Positions 22,537-34,346 of a DNA stretch of 64,000 bases are shown one piece after another. The translations under genes were made by a program, and so were the position numbers. The DNA is taken from contig MU001494.1 of NCBI GenBank assembly GCA_010093485.1, positions 1,953,937-2,017,936 on the forward strand, written 5' to 3'. The notes beneath the pieces were generated by a model, which was given only the letters and a program-made list of their open reading frames with translations, ran no database searches and was not told where the DNA came from. Source of the stretch: Karstenula rhodostoma CBS 690.94. Its lineage: Eukaryota > Ascomycota > Dothideomycetes > Pleosporales > Didymosphaeriaceae. Position 1 is the first letter of the stretch, and each line of letters starts with the position of its first letter.

Positions 22537-22931
22537 GGCAAGCTCAAGCTCCCCAAGTGGTGGAAGTGGGCAGGCGCGGGTTGCTTTTTCGGGAAGTGGG
22601 TCTGTTTGGCGGGGTACGAGTGGCTCTGCGTGGGGGTTTGTTGCTGTCGGTGTAGGTGTTAGATTAGGTGTTTGCGCGAGTGGGCAGAGGTAAATACATA
22701 GTTAGTCCAGTATGCTTGTTCCTCGCTCGGGGAGGAGGCGATGAGTGCTGGTCACTGAGAATTGGAAGTGTAAACGTCATCATCTATTGCGTAGACCCGA
22801 AGCTGGATTGCTAGGCTGGGCTTGTCGTTGAGTTGAAGCGCAGGACATACGTATGTTCTATTGAAAACGCATGCAAGTCTGTTCCACCGCATCGGTTGGA
22901 GTTGGCTACAGTGTTCGATTGGACTGTATTC
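22537..22931. other. intergenic, no gene seen
   Basis: Promoter of the HAD gene and 3' region of the PLP enzyme gene. Nothing recognised. Confidence 0.45.
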
Positions 22932-24209
22932 CTACCCTGCAACGTTCTCAGCGACCCTCTCCCCGTCCTCCCCAACGACACCTTGCTCCCTTTCCGCCTT
23001 CACGTCGCCCACAGGCGCAAACATCTTCATGATGGCCTCAATTGTCGTGTTCCCACCACTAAATATCACACCAATGTTCCATCCTTCCTCGCCAGCCTCC
23101 CTCTCCACGACCTTCCTGAAATCCTCATTGTACAGTATCGTCGCCAGCCCCACGACCGCACTCGGCTCAACAAAGCACTTCATGCGCTCCAGCACCAGTC
23201 TCATAGCGTCCCGGATGTTGTCCTCTGTCACCGAATATAGCGAGTGGACGTACGAAGGGTCGGCGACGATCTTCCAGTTGGTCTCGCCGAGCGGGGTGCG
23301 CAAACCGTCGGCGATGGTCAGCGTCTTGACGCTTGTGATGCGCGCGCCGGCCGCGACACCGCGCCTTGCGTCGTCGCCGCCTTCGAAGCTAGGCTCTGCG
23401 GCGAAGACCTTGATGCCTGTGCCGTGAAGCGCGACTGCGTTGCCCGCGAGCATCCCGCCGCCGCCGCAGGGCGCGATGACGGCATCCAAGCCAAGCTTCC
23501 CTTCTTTGACGCTCAGCCCAGAGTCGCTGGCGATCAGGGAGGATGCTTGCTCGGTGAGCTCCAGCGCCACGGTGCCCTGCCCAAGTATGATGTGTGGGTG
23601 ATCGTACGGCGGGACGAGCGTCGCGCCCGTATCCTTGATCACAGCCGCTACGACAGCCTCCCGCTCCTGGCTCGTGCTGCCGCTGAAGTGTACGATCGCG
23701 CCCTGCGCCTGCGTCCCCGCGATCTTGCTCGGCGTAGATATCTTGGGCATGACGATGTGCGCGGGGATGTTGAACGTCTCCGCGGCGAGCGCGAGCGCTT
23801 GGGCGTGGTTGCCGCTGCTATGGGTGACGACGCCTTTCCGGCGCACCTCTTCCAGGCCTTCCCGCTCGATGAGGCGCTTCACGGCGTGGAAGGCCCCGCG
23901 CACCTTGAAGGCGCCGATGCGCTGGAAGTTCTCGCATTTGAAGAAAAGCTTGATCTTCGGTCGTGCGGGTTCTTGGCCTTCCCATTGTGTTCCCTTCAGC
24001 GCTTCGGCAGTCTGCGGCGTCGATGCAAGGTTGGAAAGCGTGGTGTTCGTCTGGACGGGTGTGAGGTGGATGTTCGGTTTGATGAGATCGTGCGCGGCGA
24101 TGACGGATTCGCGGGTCAGCGGCAATTCGGCGGAAGAACCCATTTTGAGCGTCTGGGAGAGGACGTGGCGCTGAGGTGGGGTGGACAAGGCATTTTGAGT
24201 GCGGTTCAC
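22932..24209 (-). CDS. PLP-dependent threonine dehydratase / serine racemase-like enzyme
   Basis: Fold-type II PLP enzyme of the threonine dehydratase/serine racemase group. It deaminates L-Thr/L-Ser to 2-oxo acids, or racemises Ser. Single exon, 425 aa. The PLP Schiff-base lysine is Lys102 in GAFKVRGA, preceded by the cofactor-side motif FFKCENFQ. SSGNHAQ (131-137) contacts the substrate carboxylate, and the phosphate-binding glycine loop is PCGGGGMLAG. FSGGNTT near the C-terminus is also typical. There is no C-terminal ACT regulatory domain, so it is unlike the biosynthetic, isoleucine-inhibited enzyme and nearer the catabolic/racemase type. Met23 (MGSSAELPL) is a plausible alternative start. 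The acidic Glu/Val-rich tail looks lineage-specific. Confidence 0.9.
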   Translation of the reverse strand: MNRTQNALSTPPQRHVLSQTLKMGSSAELPLTRESVIAAHDLIKPNIHLTPVQTNTTLSNLASTPQTAEALKGTQWEGQEPARPKIKLFFKCENFQRIGAFKVRGAFHAVKRLIEREGLEEVRRKGVVTHSSGNHAQALALAAETFNIPAHIVMPKISTPSKIAGTQAQGAIVHFSGSTSQEREAVVAAVIKDTGATLVPPYDHPHIILGQGTVALELTEQASSLIASDSGLSVKEGKLGLDAVIAPCGGGGMLAGNAVALHGTGIKVFAAEPSFEGGDDARRGVAAGARITSVKTLTIADGLRTPLGETNWKIVADPSYVHSLYSVTEDNIRDAMRLVLERMKCFVEPSAVVGLATILYNEDFRKVVEREAGEEGWNIGVIFSGGNTTIEAIMKMFAPVGDVKAEREQGVVGEDGERVAENVAG

Positions 24210-24455
24210 AGGCGGGGAAGGGCAGTCGGAGGGCGTGAGGGCGGAAAGAAATGTGGGGGGCTCGCTGAGTGGACAGCCGCCCCAGCCTGCTCCTCGGGTA
24301 TAGTATCAGCCTCACCGTTGTGACTTGAGCTACCATTTCGGCATCATTGTTCATTGCCAGTGTTCACGACGGCAAGAGAGGCCACAGTTTCTTTGCACGG
24401 ATAGTGTGCACTCGCATTTCATCATTCATTAGCTAACACTACACATTACAGCTTT

Positions 24456-26284
24456 CTAGTACACCCGCGGCATCCTCATGCTGTTGCTTCGTGGCTTAAT
24501 GCCCGTAACCTTGAAGTCCGTAGCGTTAGCTTGCGGCTGCTCCACCCCCTTCTGCGTGGAGAAAGGGTCCCTGGAGCTCAAGCTGTCAACGCGGCCGAGC
24601 AAGAACTCGAGCTGCCTGTAGCCACTGCTGGGCTGGTACTGCGGCACCATATGTCCGCTGAGCGCCTGCTGCACCCACGTGAGCTTGCGTTCAGTGTGCG
24701 TGACACCCATGATACCACTGGCGCTCAGGCTCTCGTAGCTGTAATCCTCGTGGTAGGGGACGTAAAAAGCATCCGAAGGCGCTTGCTGGAAACCCTGCTG
24801 TCCGCCGAATGTCATGTTTTGGATGGTCAAGAGCGTGCCGTTGTACAGGAGGATGAAGTCGAGGTCGCCGTGGACGATGACGGTGCGGTCAAGCGCGTCG
24901 ATGGCGCGCGGGAGAACAACCCACGAAGAGTCGACGGAAGAGTCGGTCTCCAGAGCAGTTTGGCACTCTGCCCAGGGCTGGACGGGGGCGTTGATAGCCT
25001 TCTGCACATCGGTGCGGTTGAAGTAGATCTGCTGGCCCTCAGGGAGGTAGTCGAAAGAGCCAGGGAAGCCGAGCTGGTCCCAAAGGAGCGGGCAGGTGGT
25101 AGCTACCTGGTAGACGTCGAAGCACGGGTTGGTGAGCATGACAGCGTCGATGATGTCGCCCCAAATGGCACATCCATCGTCCTGGTTCGTGTAGTTGGGA
25201 GTAGGCAACTTGCTGACGGGAGGAAATGTAAGGTAGGTCTCCAAGTAGTCAGTGTAGCCGCACTTGTCAGCGCGCTCGTGAATCTCAGCCGTAAAGGATT
25301 GGTTGAAGTTGAAGAGGCCTGACCAGCGGTCGACGAAGGGGACTGCTGGAATATCCTCGAGCAGAGTATCGGATGCTACGGATGGGTCGTAGATCATGAG
25401 ACCCTTCACATCGTAGTACTCCTTGTCCTCCTGATCCAAGAACTCATTCGCAATGTAAGGAACGTACTTGCCGGCATAAGACTCGCCAGCAATATATACT
25501 TTACGCCCGCACAGGTCGAAAGTGTCCAGGAAGTTCTACCTGATGTGAGCTTCGGCCTTCGAGAGCGTATTTGGGGGTTGCTTACCTTCCAGAAGCCCGC
25601 AAATTGCGCCGCAACCTCGTCTTCGCTGGTGGCAGTTGGTTTACCTTGGCTGAAGCCAGTACCGACGGGTTGCTCAACCCAAACCATGTTAGTAAGGTTT
25701 GCCCAGTTCCATGGGTTGTAGACGGGCTTAGGGGTTCCGTACTGCCAGGAGATGGGACCGTTTTCCTGGAGGAAACCTTCGAGAGAAGAGCAGCCGGGGC
25801 CCTGGTAACTGTTAGTATAGTCGTGTAGTACCAGTGGAACGGAATACGGACGCCATTCAGCCAGATGGTAATTTCATCCCCAGCATCCTCGTTGGCGCTC
25901 GGGAAAAACCAGAAGTAAAGCTGGTCCGTCTCGTTTGCCTTGTCGCTGATGGGCATCAGACCGGCGTAGCTCTCGCCAATGTCGAAGTCGACCTCGGGAA
26001 TGGCTCCCGCCGTGCCGTTTACCACGTATTCTATCCTGGTCAGCGACTTGTCCTGGCATTGCTCCCCCGCGCGAGAGGGTTGGTAGGCAGTGCGACTTAC
26101 TCGCAGTCTTTTCATTCTGCGGAATGATTGTGGTCCCATCGCGCTTCACAAGCGGAGCAGCCTGCTTCGGCGCGCTCCTGTGTGGGAGCTTGATGCCCTT
26201 TCGCTCGAGCGCAGCACCGCGAGAACCGCGGGTGTTGATGGCGCTGGCGAGCCCAGTAAGGGCTAGAAGAGAGAGCAACTGCAT
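24456..26284 (-). CDS. secreted serine carboxypeptidase (peptidase S10)
   Basis: Four exons: 26284-26101, 26030-25852, 25801-25586 and 25535-24456, joining to 552 aa. Exon 1 to 2 uses the acceptor GATAG at 26031, the only one that keeps phase. A signal peptide ([15 protein letters not shown]) is followed by a basic propeptide ending near LVKRDG. Substrate-binding WLNGGPGCSS is rebuilt across intron 2. The catalytic triad is Ser212 in GESYAG, Asp419 in GDLDF and His488 in SGHMVP. Several N-x-S/T sites are visible. S10 enzymes remove C-terminal residues from peptides at acidic pH. With the neighbouring sedolisin on the same strand it makes an endo/exo acid protease pair. The mature enzyme is presumably secreted or vacuolar. 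Confidence 0.92.
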
Positions 26285-27307
26285 GGCTTCTGCTCAATTG
26301 GCCTTGTCTCGTTCGGTGTTGAAGCCTCAAAGTCTTGTCAACGACAGACAGTTGCGATTGACCCAGGCAGCGACCGAAGGAATAAAAGGTACCACAGCTC
26401 ACGCGCGACGTCACCCATCTTTATTCAACCCGCGGTATCCAAGCTCTGCTCGGAGGAGCTGCTACTTACAGCTGTGATTGGCCGTTGTCATGGGCGATAG
26501 CTGCAGGTGGTCCGGGTTGTAGAGCTTTCTTCTTGAAGAGGAAGGCGCCCCAGTCCAACTTTATCGCCACTGGCTGTTCCGCTGGATCCCTGGGCCGGGG
26601 AGAATCCTTGAGGCGCGGTCGAGGAAGCGAGGCGAGGTCATGATATCTGCTAGCTTGTCGGCACAGGATGGTCGTGTTATGATAGTCCCAAGGCGATGGC
26701 TGCGCAATCCAGCGTGATGGTGTTCTGGCGGGACCTCTTACGATACCCAGCTGTGATGACCGTTGCAAGTCCCTTGCAGCGCGTTTCAACGCGCAACCCA
26801 GAAACCTGGATACCGTCTCTCCATGCGCACGCGGCCGAAGCTCGCTGCAGCTGCGATATCAAGACAAGCTCCTCCCTGTAGCGGCCGAGGCTGTCCAAGA
26901 TACGCGGAGCAAGCTGGCTCGGAGGCTCGGTGTTGATAAGCATACACTAGCATGCTTCTGGAAGGTGTCTGCGTGGGTCGTGGACGCGAGAATGTCGCGT
27001 GTGGACCCAGTCCATGATGTCAATGATGTGGACAAGATGCATTCTGTAGGTTGGGACACTGCGCGTGCGAAATTGGACGGCGTGCAGTGTCGATGGAGTT
27101 GAGATGAGGTAGCGGCAACGGTCACGAAAGTTTGGCGATGGCGGGGACTGCGGGTGTGGCGTGCGACGGCGCACGTTGATAGTGGAGGGAGAACTCTACA
27201 TGCACAACTTCCCAGTCGAGTTGCCTCAATTCATTGAATCATTATACATTTGGTATCTATCCATACATCGAAGGTCGATGTGACAAGGAGAGCACGCTTC
27301 GCGCGAT
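26285..27307. other. intergenic between the two protease genes, no gene seen
   Basis: About 1 kb without a supported gene: carboxypeptidase promoter next to 26284 and sedolisin 3' region next to 27308. Only short frames on both strands. Confidence 0.5.
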
Positions 27308-29292
27308 TTAGACCCTTCCGTCAAGACCCCGGCGCCCGGTTCCGTACCCACCACCTTGCGTGAGCTTGAGCAACTTGCCAAAATCAGGAGTGCCGAGACC
27401 GGTAACCGGGTCCCAACCTTCCGTCGCGTTCCACGAGGCGTACGGAACGTACGGTGCTGGGAGCCCAGAGTAGATGCTCCTTCCGGTGCAACCTCTCGAA
27501 CCACCTTGGGTGATGTCGGTGAAGCCTGAGGCAGACTGGTACAACCAAGGATTCAGGAAGCCCAATGCAGGCTTTCCAGCCGAGAGACGAGCGTTGTTCA
27601 AAAGGCCAACGACCGATGCGAATGTCGGAGCAGACGCACTGGTGCCACCGACCGAGATGAGGGCGCCCTTGTCCACAACGCGGTAGCTTGTACCCGCGGC
27701 AGCAACATCAGGGAACCCACGGCCCTGCGGGTTGTAGAGACCCTCCCATTTGCTGCCAAGCTTTTCCAGGTACGCGGAGACTGCAGTCTTCTGGTACGCG
27801 GGAGCCTCGTACAGGTCCGAGAAGCCACCAGATGAGAAAGACACTGCCTTTTCAGGGTTGACGCCAGTCGTTCCACCGACAGACGTAACGTATGGACAGG
27901 CAGCCGGGAATATGGGAAGGAAACGGGTGGTGTTCTTGCCGTCGTTGGTCTGGCAGGCCGAGCCGACACCGGTGTCACCGCTGGAGAAAATGACAGATAC
28001 ACCACGCGTACCAAGCTGTCCGATCAAGTCACAGACTTTCTTGTTGTACGCCGGTGGGACACTCTGTTCGTCTTCGCCATACGAGGTCGAGAGTACTTGC
28101 GGGAGCTTGTCGTCGGGCAAGTTGATAAGGTAGGTAAAGAGATCAAGGTAGGGCTCGTTGTCGTTATCATCTTGGGTCGGCTGGTCCAAGTCAGGAACCA
28201 GAATGCCACGGCCCGCTGTGCTGTAGAAATTGACGCTCGCAGCAGGTGCGACGAGACCCAAGGTGTACTGGAGATCAAGATTGGCTTCGACGCTGGAGTT
28301 GGTGGCGCGTTGGTCAAGAAGACCGCCTGTTCACTTGTTAGAACGAGTGTGGTATCAAGCCAACGACAGACAAACCGCTAACGGATGACCAGGTGAAGTT
28401 GCTCCCAGCAGCTTTAGGAGCGAAAGTGCTGGCGAACTGGGCCCAATCCTTGTAGCGAGCGTATTGCTCGAGGTAACCAGTCACACCCACCAAGACAGAC
28501 GCATTTCCAGGTGTGTAGTCAGCAAAGTTGTACAGATCTTTCAAGCAGGTAGGGGTGATGGAGGTGCCACAAGTAGCATTCACTGCAGCAGTGGTGAATG
28601 GAACTTCTTCCTGGTCGTGGATGTTGTTGCTTTGAGGGCGGAGCTGGGCAAACCGGGTGGTGGGCTGGATCAAGTCGATGTGTTCACGAACAGCCTTGGG
28701 TACGGAGTAATGAAGCGTGCGGATCTTCTTCACATCAGGGCGGTTCACGTTCTGGTAGGACTTGAACGTGGTGTCCAACATGTCCTCGGCGGCAGCGACG
28801 GTGGCCACAAAATTGATCCATTCCCCGTCATCCACGATGTCCTCGGAGGGCACGCCGGAACCCTCCAACCAAGATAAGACAGCGTTGGTGGACTCTTCCC
28901 TTGGCTTGATCAATTGCTTCAACTCGTCCCGCTTGAGATGCTGCCCATAGCGATAGTGACTGGGAGTTGAAATTTCCAGCAGTGTTTGCTCGAAGAGGTC
29001 GTGGTTAGGCTGTGAAGGGGTTAGCCAAGAGAAGCTGAAACAGGCGCAATCTGACACGGGGAAGGCGGAAGGTGCTCTCAGGCAAACCCGTGTAAGCAGA
29101 TGAGATGATTGTACTCACCGAGTGAACAGCAATGCGGAAGTGAAGCTTGCGGTTCTGCGCTGGCACGCCGACCTCGTTCCAGCCTTGGGGCACTCTGTGG
29201 AGGTTCTCTACTAGCACATCCTCGACGTGGGAGGTGGGTTTGGCATGCACGCCGGCGAGGGCCAGCAGTCCTGTGAAGACTGCGTACTTCAT
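27308..29292 (-). CDS. secreted sedolisin-type serine peptidase (S53, tripeptidyl-peptidase-like)
   Basis: Three exons, 29292-29119, 29009-28376 and 28326-27308, joining to 608 aa; introns are 109 and 49 bp. The second uses donor GTTTGT with a TTCTAAC branch point. A signal peptide ([17 protein letters not shown]) precedes the large pro-S53 activation domain (about residues 40-200). The catalytic residues are Glu283 and Asp287 (SSVEANLDL), oxyanion Asp387 (SSGDTGVG) and Ser499 ([10 protein letters not shown]). The Ca2+-binding C-terminal segment includes FTDITQGG and [13 protein letters not shown]. Family members are acid-active endo- or tripeptidyl-peptidases that self-activate outside the cell. 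Together with the S10 carboxypeptidase downstream it suggests extracellular protein digestion. Confidence 0.93.
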
Positions 29293-30821
29293 TGTCGGGC
29301 GATTCGAAGCGATTGCAAGACGTCAAATCGAGGGCAAATAATGACGGCAACTTGAAAGATATAGACGAGAACCGAACAGCCAACACAATGTCTCAGCGCA
29401 CGACCTGGCTCCTGGGCGACTCGTCTTCGCACGACGCAAAAGAGAGACGGTGGGGTCGCAGCGGCGGGCGCAGATGGCATAGATATACTCGATAGGCCCG
29501 TGGAGCTCAGATAGAGTCATCTCGAAAACAGCAGGAGCTACCCCGGGCGGCCAGCAAGCGCGACCGTCAAGCTCAAGGATCACGGCGCAAGGGGCAGGCG
29601 ATCAGCGCGCCGAGCCACAAGCACCTGGGCATTGTGTAACTGGTCCGAGATTAACGTGGGGCGGCTGTCGTGATTGGGTGTGCTGCGTCGAGCATATTAC
29701 TGTGTACACAGTAAACGATGCGGCGTCGGGACGGCGGCTGAATGCGGCAAACTGGACGGCGCTCCTCATCCTGACGGCCTGAGCAGAAGGCCGTGGTCAG
29801 ATAATGCTGCTGATCGCCAACGTCGGGGGCAAAGAAGAGCCCCGTATCGTGCGGCAGGCGGACGACGTCGGCTGGCGGCTCGTACCACAGCGCCAGTGAC
29901 GCCGGCCCGCAGCTAAAGATGCGCCATCACGTGGTGTTTTGAGCCCCACCTCTGTCGTGCCTGCTGTTTCAACACGGCTCGACGAGGGAAGGCACGCCTG
30001 ACCAACCCTCCCTCCAGCACTATAGTGCTGCCGTGCTCACATCACTCCCGAACCACCCCCCAAATTGCGCCCAGCTGGACATCTCCAGTCACGCTCGTAA
30101 TACTGAGTAGTTGCCTTTCCCATCTGTCGTCCTACTTCTACCGGCGGGCTTGTCTTCGGCGCACATACGCCAGTCTTTGTGTGCAGGCGTAGCACCTTGG
30201 CAACCTCATTGCGGCGAAAAACGTTTGCAAGGCTCGAATCCAGGTCCTGCGGTGCTTGGTTCTTCTACTTGTGTCGTCGCACGCCATGTCTCCAGATTCA
30301 AGGTCACGCTGCATGCCTCAGGAACCCGATCGTTGTACGTTGTGCGACATGCTTACGCCAGTTGGACGGATAGGGCGTGTCACCAGCATTGTAGAGAATG
30401 ACATCCACAGACTGACAGCCTAGATTCAAGCCGTGGGGCACGGAAACTTCACATCGTTGCATAAAATAAGAGATGCCAACACAGCTCTCGGCAGACTGGT
30501 GGGACAGATTAGCTCCCCGCAGACATTTCAAGTCCGGATCATGGATAAACAGTCTGGGTGGCGAGTTTCAACAACCCAGCATCAACAACAGTGCTTTGTT
30601 CGCCCGCCGTTTGGAGCTACAATGGCATATCTCCGCGCTTCACCAGCGTGCACAATTTCCAAACGCTTTCATTCCAGCGACCCAAGCGCAATGTTGGAGC
30701 GATTGCTAACGAACTTCACATACGTACGCGACCTAAGACCACACGGCAACACTCGCTGTCAACGCTAGATCGCCTGTGCACTCCAAATCAACTCCCCCCA
30801 GTCTGACAATATCGCTGCAGC
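29293..30821. other. 1.5-kb intergenic region, no gene seen
   Basis: Lies between divergent genes. Short frames only on both strands and no family resemblance. A GGCTCGAATCC phrase near 30230 recalls a tRNA T-arm, but no cloverleaf can be built around it. Confidence 0.5.
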
Positions 30822-31766
30822 ATGAATCCGCGTTGCCAGCTGCCGCATCCTACTCACGAGGAACAAATCCCGGATATCCGCCAGCTACCACTCAAAGACC
30901 GCCGAGCTCTGAACTCTGGCCCGACAGTCAAAGTCTTCGATGGCGACGCATACATCATGCAGTTACCACGGAAGCTATTCCTAGCCGCCACCACCAACTC
31001 TCTCCTCATCGGCGACGGCGCAGACATCCGGCTTCCCCCGGATACAGGCCCTGAAGCGATTTTGACCATCGGCTGCTACCTCCTCGCGCTGACCACTTCG
31101 CACAAGCCCTTCAAACTCCGCTGCAAGCAAGACGTGGAAGCTGATCTGCGCATCTTGAAGGCGGCACGTCTACTTCACCTGGAGTCCTACGTCGCGCACA
31201 TCCATAGCTGGTACTGGTGGAAGTTACGCAACAGACCCATCGATGCAACAGACGTTCAGGTCGTGCTCAAGGTCGCGTTGGAGTCTGACGATCCATTCGT
31301 CCGGCTTGTTGGTGATAAAATCGCTGCGCTTATTCGCGATGGGACTGCGGATGAGATTGGCAAACTCAAGGCCTATGTCGATGGCCAGCCGTATTTGAAG
31401 AGCATCGTCGCGCGCGAGGATAGAAGATACAACGCCATTATGGAGAGTCAAGCACAGAAAGCTAAACGAATTGCTCGTCGAGACGCACGGACAGCGCGCG
31501 GGGCGCAACTGGAATCCGTGGACGATGAGGGCTATGTTTCCGGATCTGTCGAGCGCAAAGCGAAGGGTGAATGTATTGAGTCCGTGGAGAATGCGCAGAA
31601 AAGCAACGCCAAGTGGGAGAGGAAAAGGCAGGAAGAAACTGCGCTGAGCAAGTCGTTGCAGGAGAAGATGCGTTTGGGAAAGAAGGTGGCCGTTCTGACT
31701 CGCGCAGAGGCGCGGCGTTATGAGCGGATGAAGGGGAAGCGCTGTCCGTACAAGATCAGCGGGTAA
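30822..31766 (+). CDS. hypothetical protein, BTB/POZ-like fold possible
   Basis: Single exon of 314 aa. The N-terminal 150 residues contain VKVFDGDAYIMQLPRKLFLA and later LRILKAARLLHLESYVAHIH. This recalls the layout of fungal BTB/POZ-like proteins: a strand after the start, then an all-helical part with a conserved Leu pattern. The C-terminal half is strongly basic and helical, with many Lys/Arg/Glu (QAQKAKRIARRDARTARG and KWERKRQEETALSKS), probably coiled-coil. No signal peptide and no catalytic motif. The BTB idea is inference from pattern; function unknown. Confidence 0.6.
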   Translation: MNPRCQLPHPTHEEQIPDIRQLPLKDRRALNSGPTVKVFDGDAYIMQLPRKLFLAATTNSLLIGDGADIRLPPDTGPEAILTIGCYLLALTTSHKPFKLRCKQDVEADLRILKAARLLHLESYVAHIHSWYWWKLRNRPIDATDVQVVLKVALESDDPFVRLVGDKIAALIRDGTADEIGKLKAYVDGQPYLKSIVAREDRRYNAIMESQAQKAKRIARRDARTARGAQLESVDDEGYVSGSVERKAKGECIESVENAQKSNAKWERKRQEETALSKSLQEKMRLGKKVAVLTRAEARRYERMKGKRCPYKISG

Positions 31767-32954
31767 CATCTGGGTCGGGTCGTAGCTATGGTAGGCTCTG
31801 GACACGCGATTAGCCACTCATAGAACTGGTGTGCCTGGAGGTAGCAATTGGCAGCGGGTTGTCACCTTTGGTAAATGATGGGGTACAGATTGTGGCTTTG
31901 AGTTCTGTTGGAGCGTAGATTAGGCTCCTGGTTTGCATGCCGCATCAGGGCTTCAAGTCAAATATGATACTTCGCGAGCTTCTGGAAGCCGCAGCTCAGG
32001 GCTTCAAGTGACTCAGCCAGTTCTTGCCAATCCGAGGGTAATAGAAGCGTTTCGAGACCTATATAAAGTAGCTACACTGTCGAACCCCTGGTCATCTGGC
32101 CCGAGTGTGGGGCGTCCTTCTGCTCTTCTCCATCTATCAAATTTCCCTTCCTTCTCGCCTTTTCGGTTAAGTCCATCGTGCGAAAGCCATAGAACTCACT
32201 CATCGACACAACCTCTTTTCTGGTTTGAGAGAACTCCCATGTTTCGCTGCTGCGAGGGGTGCGGGGAGATGTGGAAAGATTCGGATACGTCCGTGGATTT
32301 TGACGGGTCTTGGCGTCGATGCAAGAGGATGGGTTAGACTACAGGTGTCAAGAAGTAAGGAAATCCAAGTGCGTCCGGATGTATTCTCGGAGATGGTTGC
32401 AATGTTAGGTTATAGTATACTGTGCATATCATTTAACGTCGAGTGCACTCTATCGGCTGTAACATTCGATAAAGGGATCCCAGGACGCCTATAGCGGTGG
32501 AAGTGCGCTTGAAACTTTCGAAGAAGCGTGGCTGTACTCAACGTCTGTATATGGTGGTTGAGTTAGCAAATCGGCCGTGCTCAAGTGACGACTTAATCAA
32601 GATCTTTCACTCGCGCGTCACACCCTTACGCCTACTCAGCCACCCCGTGTGTTCATGTGGGGATCCCGGGGTTGTGAAAGAAAATAGAGAGGGCGCCCGC
32701 GAGGATGAGGGAGTATGGGGGTGATTGGTGGCCCGTGTATGCAAGTGAAAGGGAACCCGCGTACACGCTATGCTGCCTCTCTTATTTAAGAAACCGCCCT
32801 CCCCGCTGACGTTCTAAACTCCGCTTCATTACCTCCCCGCCGATCGACTCGCAGCTTCTACAGCACCTCCGTTCCTTTGCGACAGCACGCCAACCTCTGA
32901 ATACGTCATCTACACTCTCAGTCAGGCTTCCATCGACCCGGCACCCTTTCGTGG
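31767..32954. other. intergenic; holds a truncated dispersed-element copy
   Basis: Apart from the 37-bp element fragment at 31959-31995 no gene is supported. The stretch 32750-32954 is the pyrimidine-rich promoter/leader of the F-box/ankyrin gene, with a CTTATTTAAG element near 32780. Confidence 0.5.
31945..32009 (+). repeat. dispersed short element, copy C (37 bp) with perfect 14-bp flanking repeat
   Basis: TCAGGGCTTCAAGT at 31945-31958 and again at 31996-32009 flanks a 37-bp piece (31959-31995). The piece begins CAAATATGATACTTCGCGAG and ends at GAAGCCGCAGC. It is the same end of the element that begins every other copy, so the other end is truncated. Confidence 0.85.
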
Positions 32955-34346
32955 ATGTCAGTCAAGATGACGTGTGCCCTACTCGACCTCCCAGTGGAGA
33001 TATTCCAGCCCATCATACATGATCTTGTCACGGAGGTTGGAGTTGTGGAAGCTTGGAAGTTGCGCGGCGTCTGTCGTAAGTCAAGATCCCCCGGGATAGC
33101 GTGGTGAGCAAAGGGCTAAACATGAGCAGGGACATTCGCGGTTGAGATCTCCAACGAAATATTTTCACACCAGCCTGAACGAGTGATCCGGAAGGTGCTG
33201 GACAAGAAGTTCATCCGGAAGAACATTGGAGTCTACCTCAACAATGTTATGAAGACTTCGGCAGGCGCTACCGGTGCCTTGATGCACAAGACCAAACATC
33301 TTCTGCACTACATCACAGAACTTCTCGGCCTCAACCAGCAACAAGAGCGTGATGAGTGTGCTAGGAGGCTATTCCAGGGCCTGACCTCCCGACTCGAAGC
33401 TGGAGAAATTGCGGATCTCATTTGGACCGATGAAGGCCCTCACCCCAGCAATTATGGTTCGGCGTTATGGGAGATGATGTTGAGAGAAATTACCTACAAC
33501 AAGGTGATACAGACCCTTCTAAAACCAATCACACCACAAGAGCAACTTGCAGCGGCTGTAAGTGTTGGATCCTGCGATACCGTCGACAACCTTTTCCAGC
33601 CTACACACCTCCAGCCTATCATCACATCGACATCTAGGGGTCACCCGCACGGCAAAAGGTATGCTGAAGTCTCTGCTGGGAAGCCATGGGCCCAGAGTAC
33701 CATCAAGAACGGCAATCTCCTAGAGATAGCGGCACAGCAAGATGACCATGAAATGATCCATACTCTCGTTGCCGCCTACGCCCGTTACAAGGTCAATTTG
33801 CATGACGACCTCGCAGCTGCTGTTGCATATACTATTCGGGAGGAAAACGTCGCCACCCTGGAAATTCTCTTGGGATATTGGGTCCAGGTGCAACGCACTC
33901 AAGTCCAACGAAGGAGGTCTCGTGTACACTGGTTGGCATCTGCAGCTGACAAGGGCTCTCTTGCGATGATCGAGTCAATCTTGCACACAAAGGGAACGCA
34001 TACTGAACCAATGCCCCGAAAGGAAGCTGAAGCAATCATTCGGTGGGGTACTCCTGTAGTGCTGAGGCACTACCTCACCAATGGCCGCATCGACCCCCAC
34101 AAGACCTGGGCCAAATCAACGCCTCTCATTATTGCTTCCAGGACCAATGACTGCTCTATTGTGCGCGAACTACTGCTAGCTGGCGCTGATATCAATGGGA
34201 CCGCCGGAGATGGCAGCACCGCTCTCTACTGCGCCTGCACCGAGGGAAACGACGAGTCCGCGGATTACTTACTCCGCAAAGGGGCAGTCGTTGATTTAGA
34301 AAAGTGGCTAGAAGAGATTCGCAGAGCAGCTTTGGGGTGGGAATAA
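32955..34346 (+). CDS. F-box-like/ankyrin-repeat protein, tandem paralogue 1
   Basis: Two exons, 32955-33075 and 33130-34346 (54-bp intron, phase 1), giving 445 aa. The N-terminus LLDLPVEIFQPIIHDLV is an F-box-like helix pair followed by EVGVVEAWKLRGVCRTFAVE. After a helical middle part (about residues 60-230) the C-terminal half has ankyrin-type repeats. The clearest is TPLIIASRTNDCSIVRELLL then AGADINGTAGDGSTALYCA. Presumably a protein-interaction adaptor; targets unknown. The next gene (35673-37097) has the same N-terminus, the same intron position and phase, and the same C-terminal repeats. The two are therefore a tandem duplication. Confidence 0.8.

Noticed and set aside
23244..24323. 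359-aa plus-strand open frame
   Set aside because: Antisense to the PLP enzyme gene, which has all catalytic motifs on the minus strand.
25582..26139. Unspliced minus-strand frame of 185 aa at the carboxypeptidase N-terminus
   Set aside because: It reads through two introns; exon joins at 26031 and 25802/25851 restore the S10 motifs in a single frame.
30205..30260. tRNA-like T-arm phrase GGCTCGAATCC
   Set aside because: No matching stems or D/anticodon arms can be built on either side.
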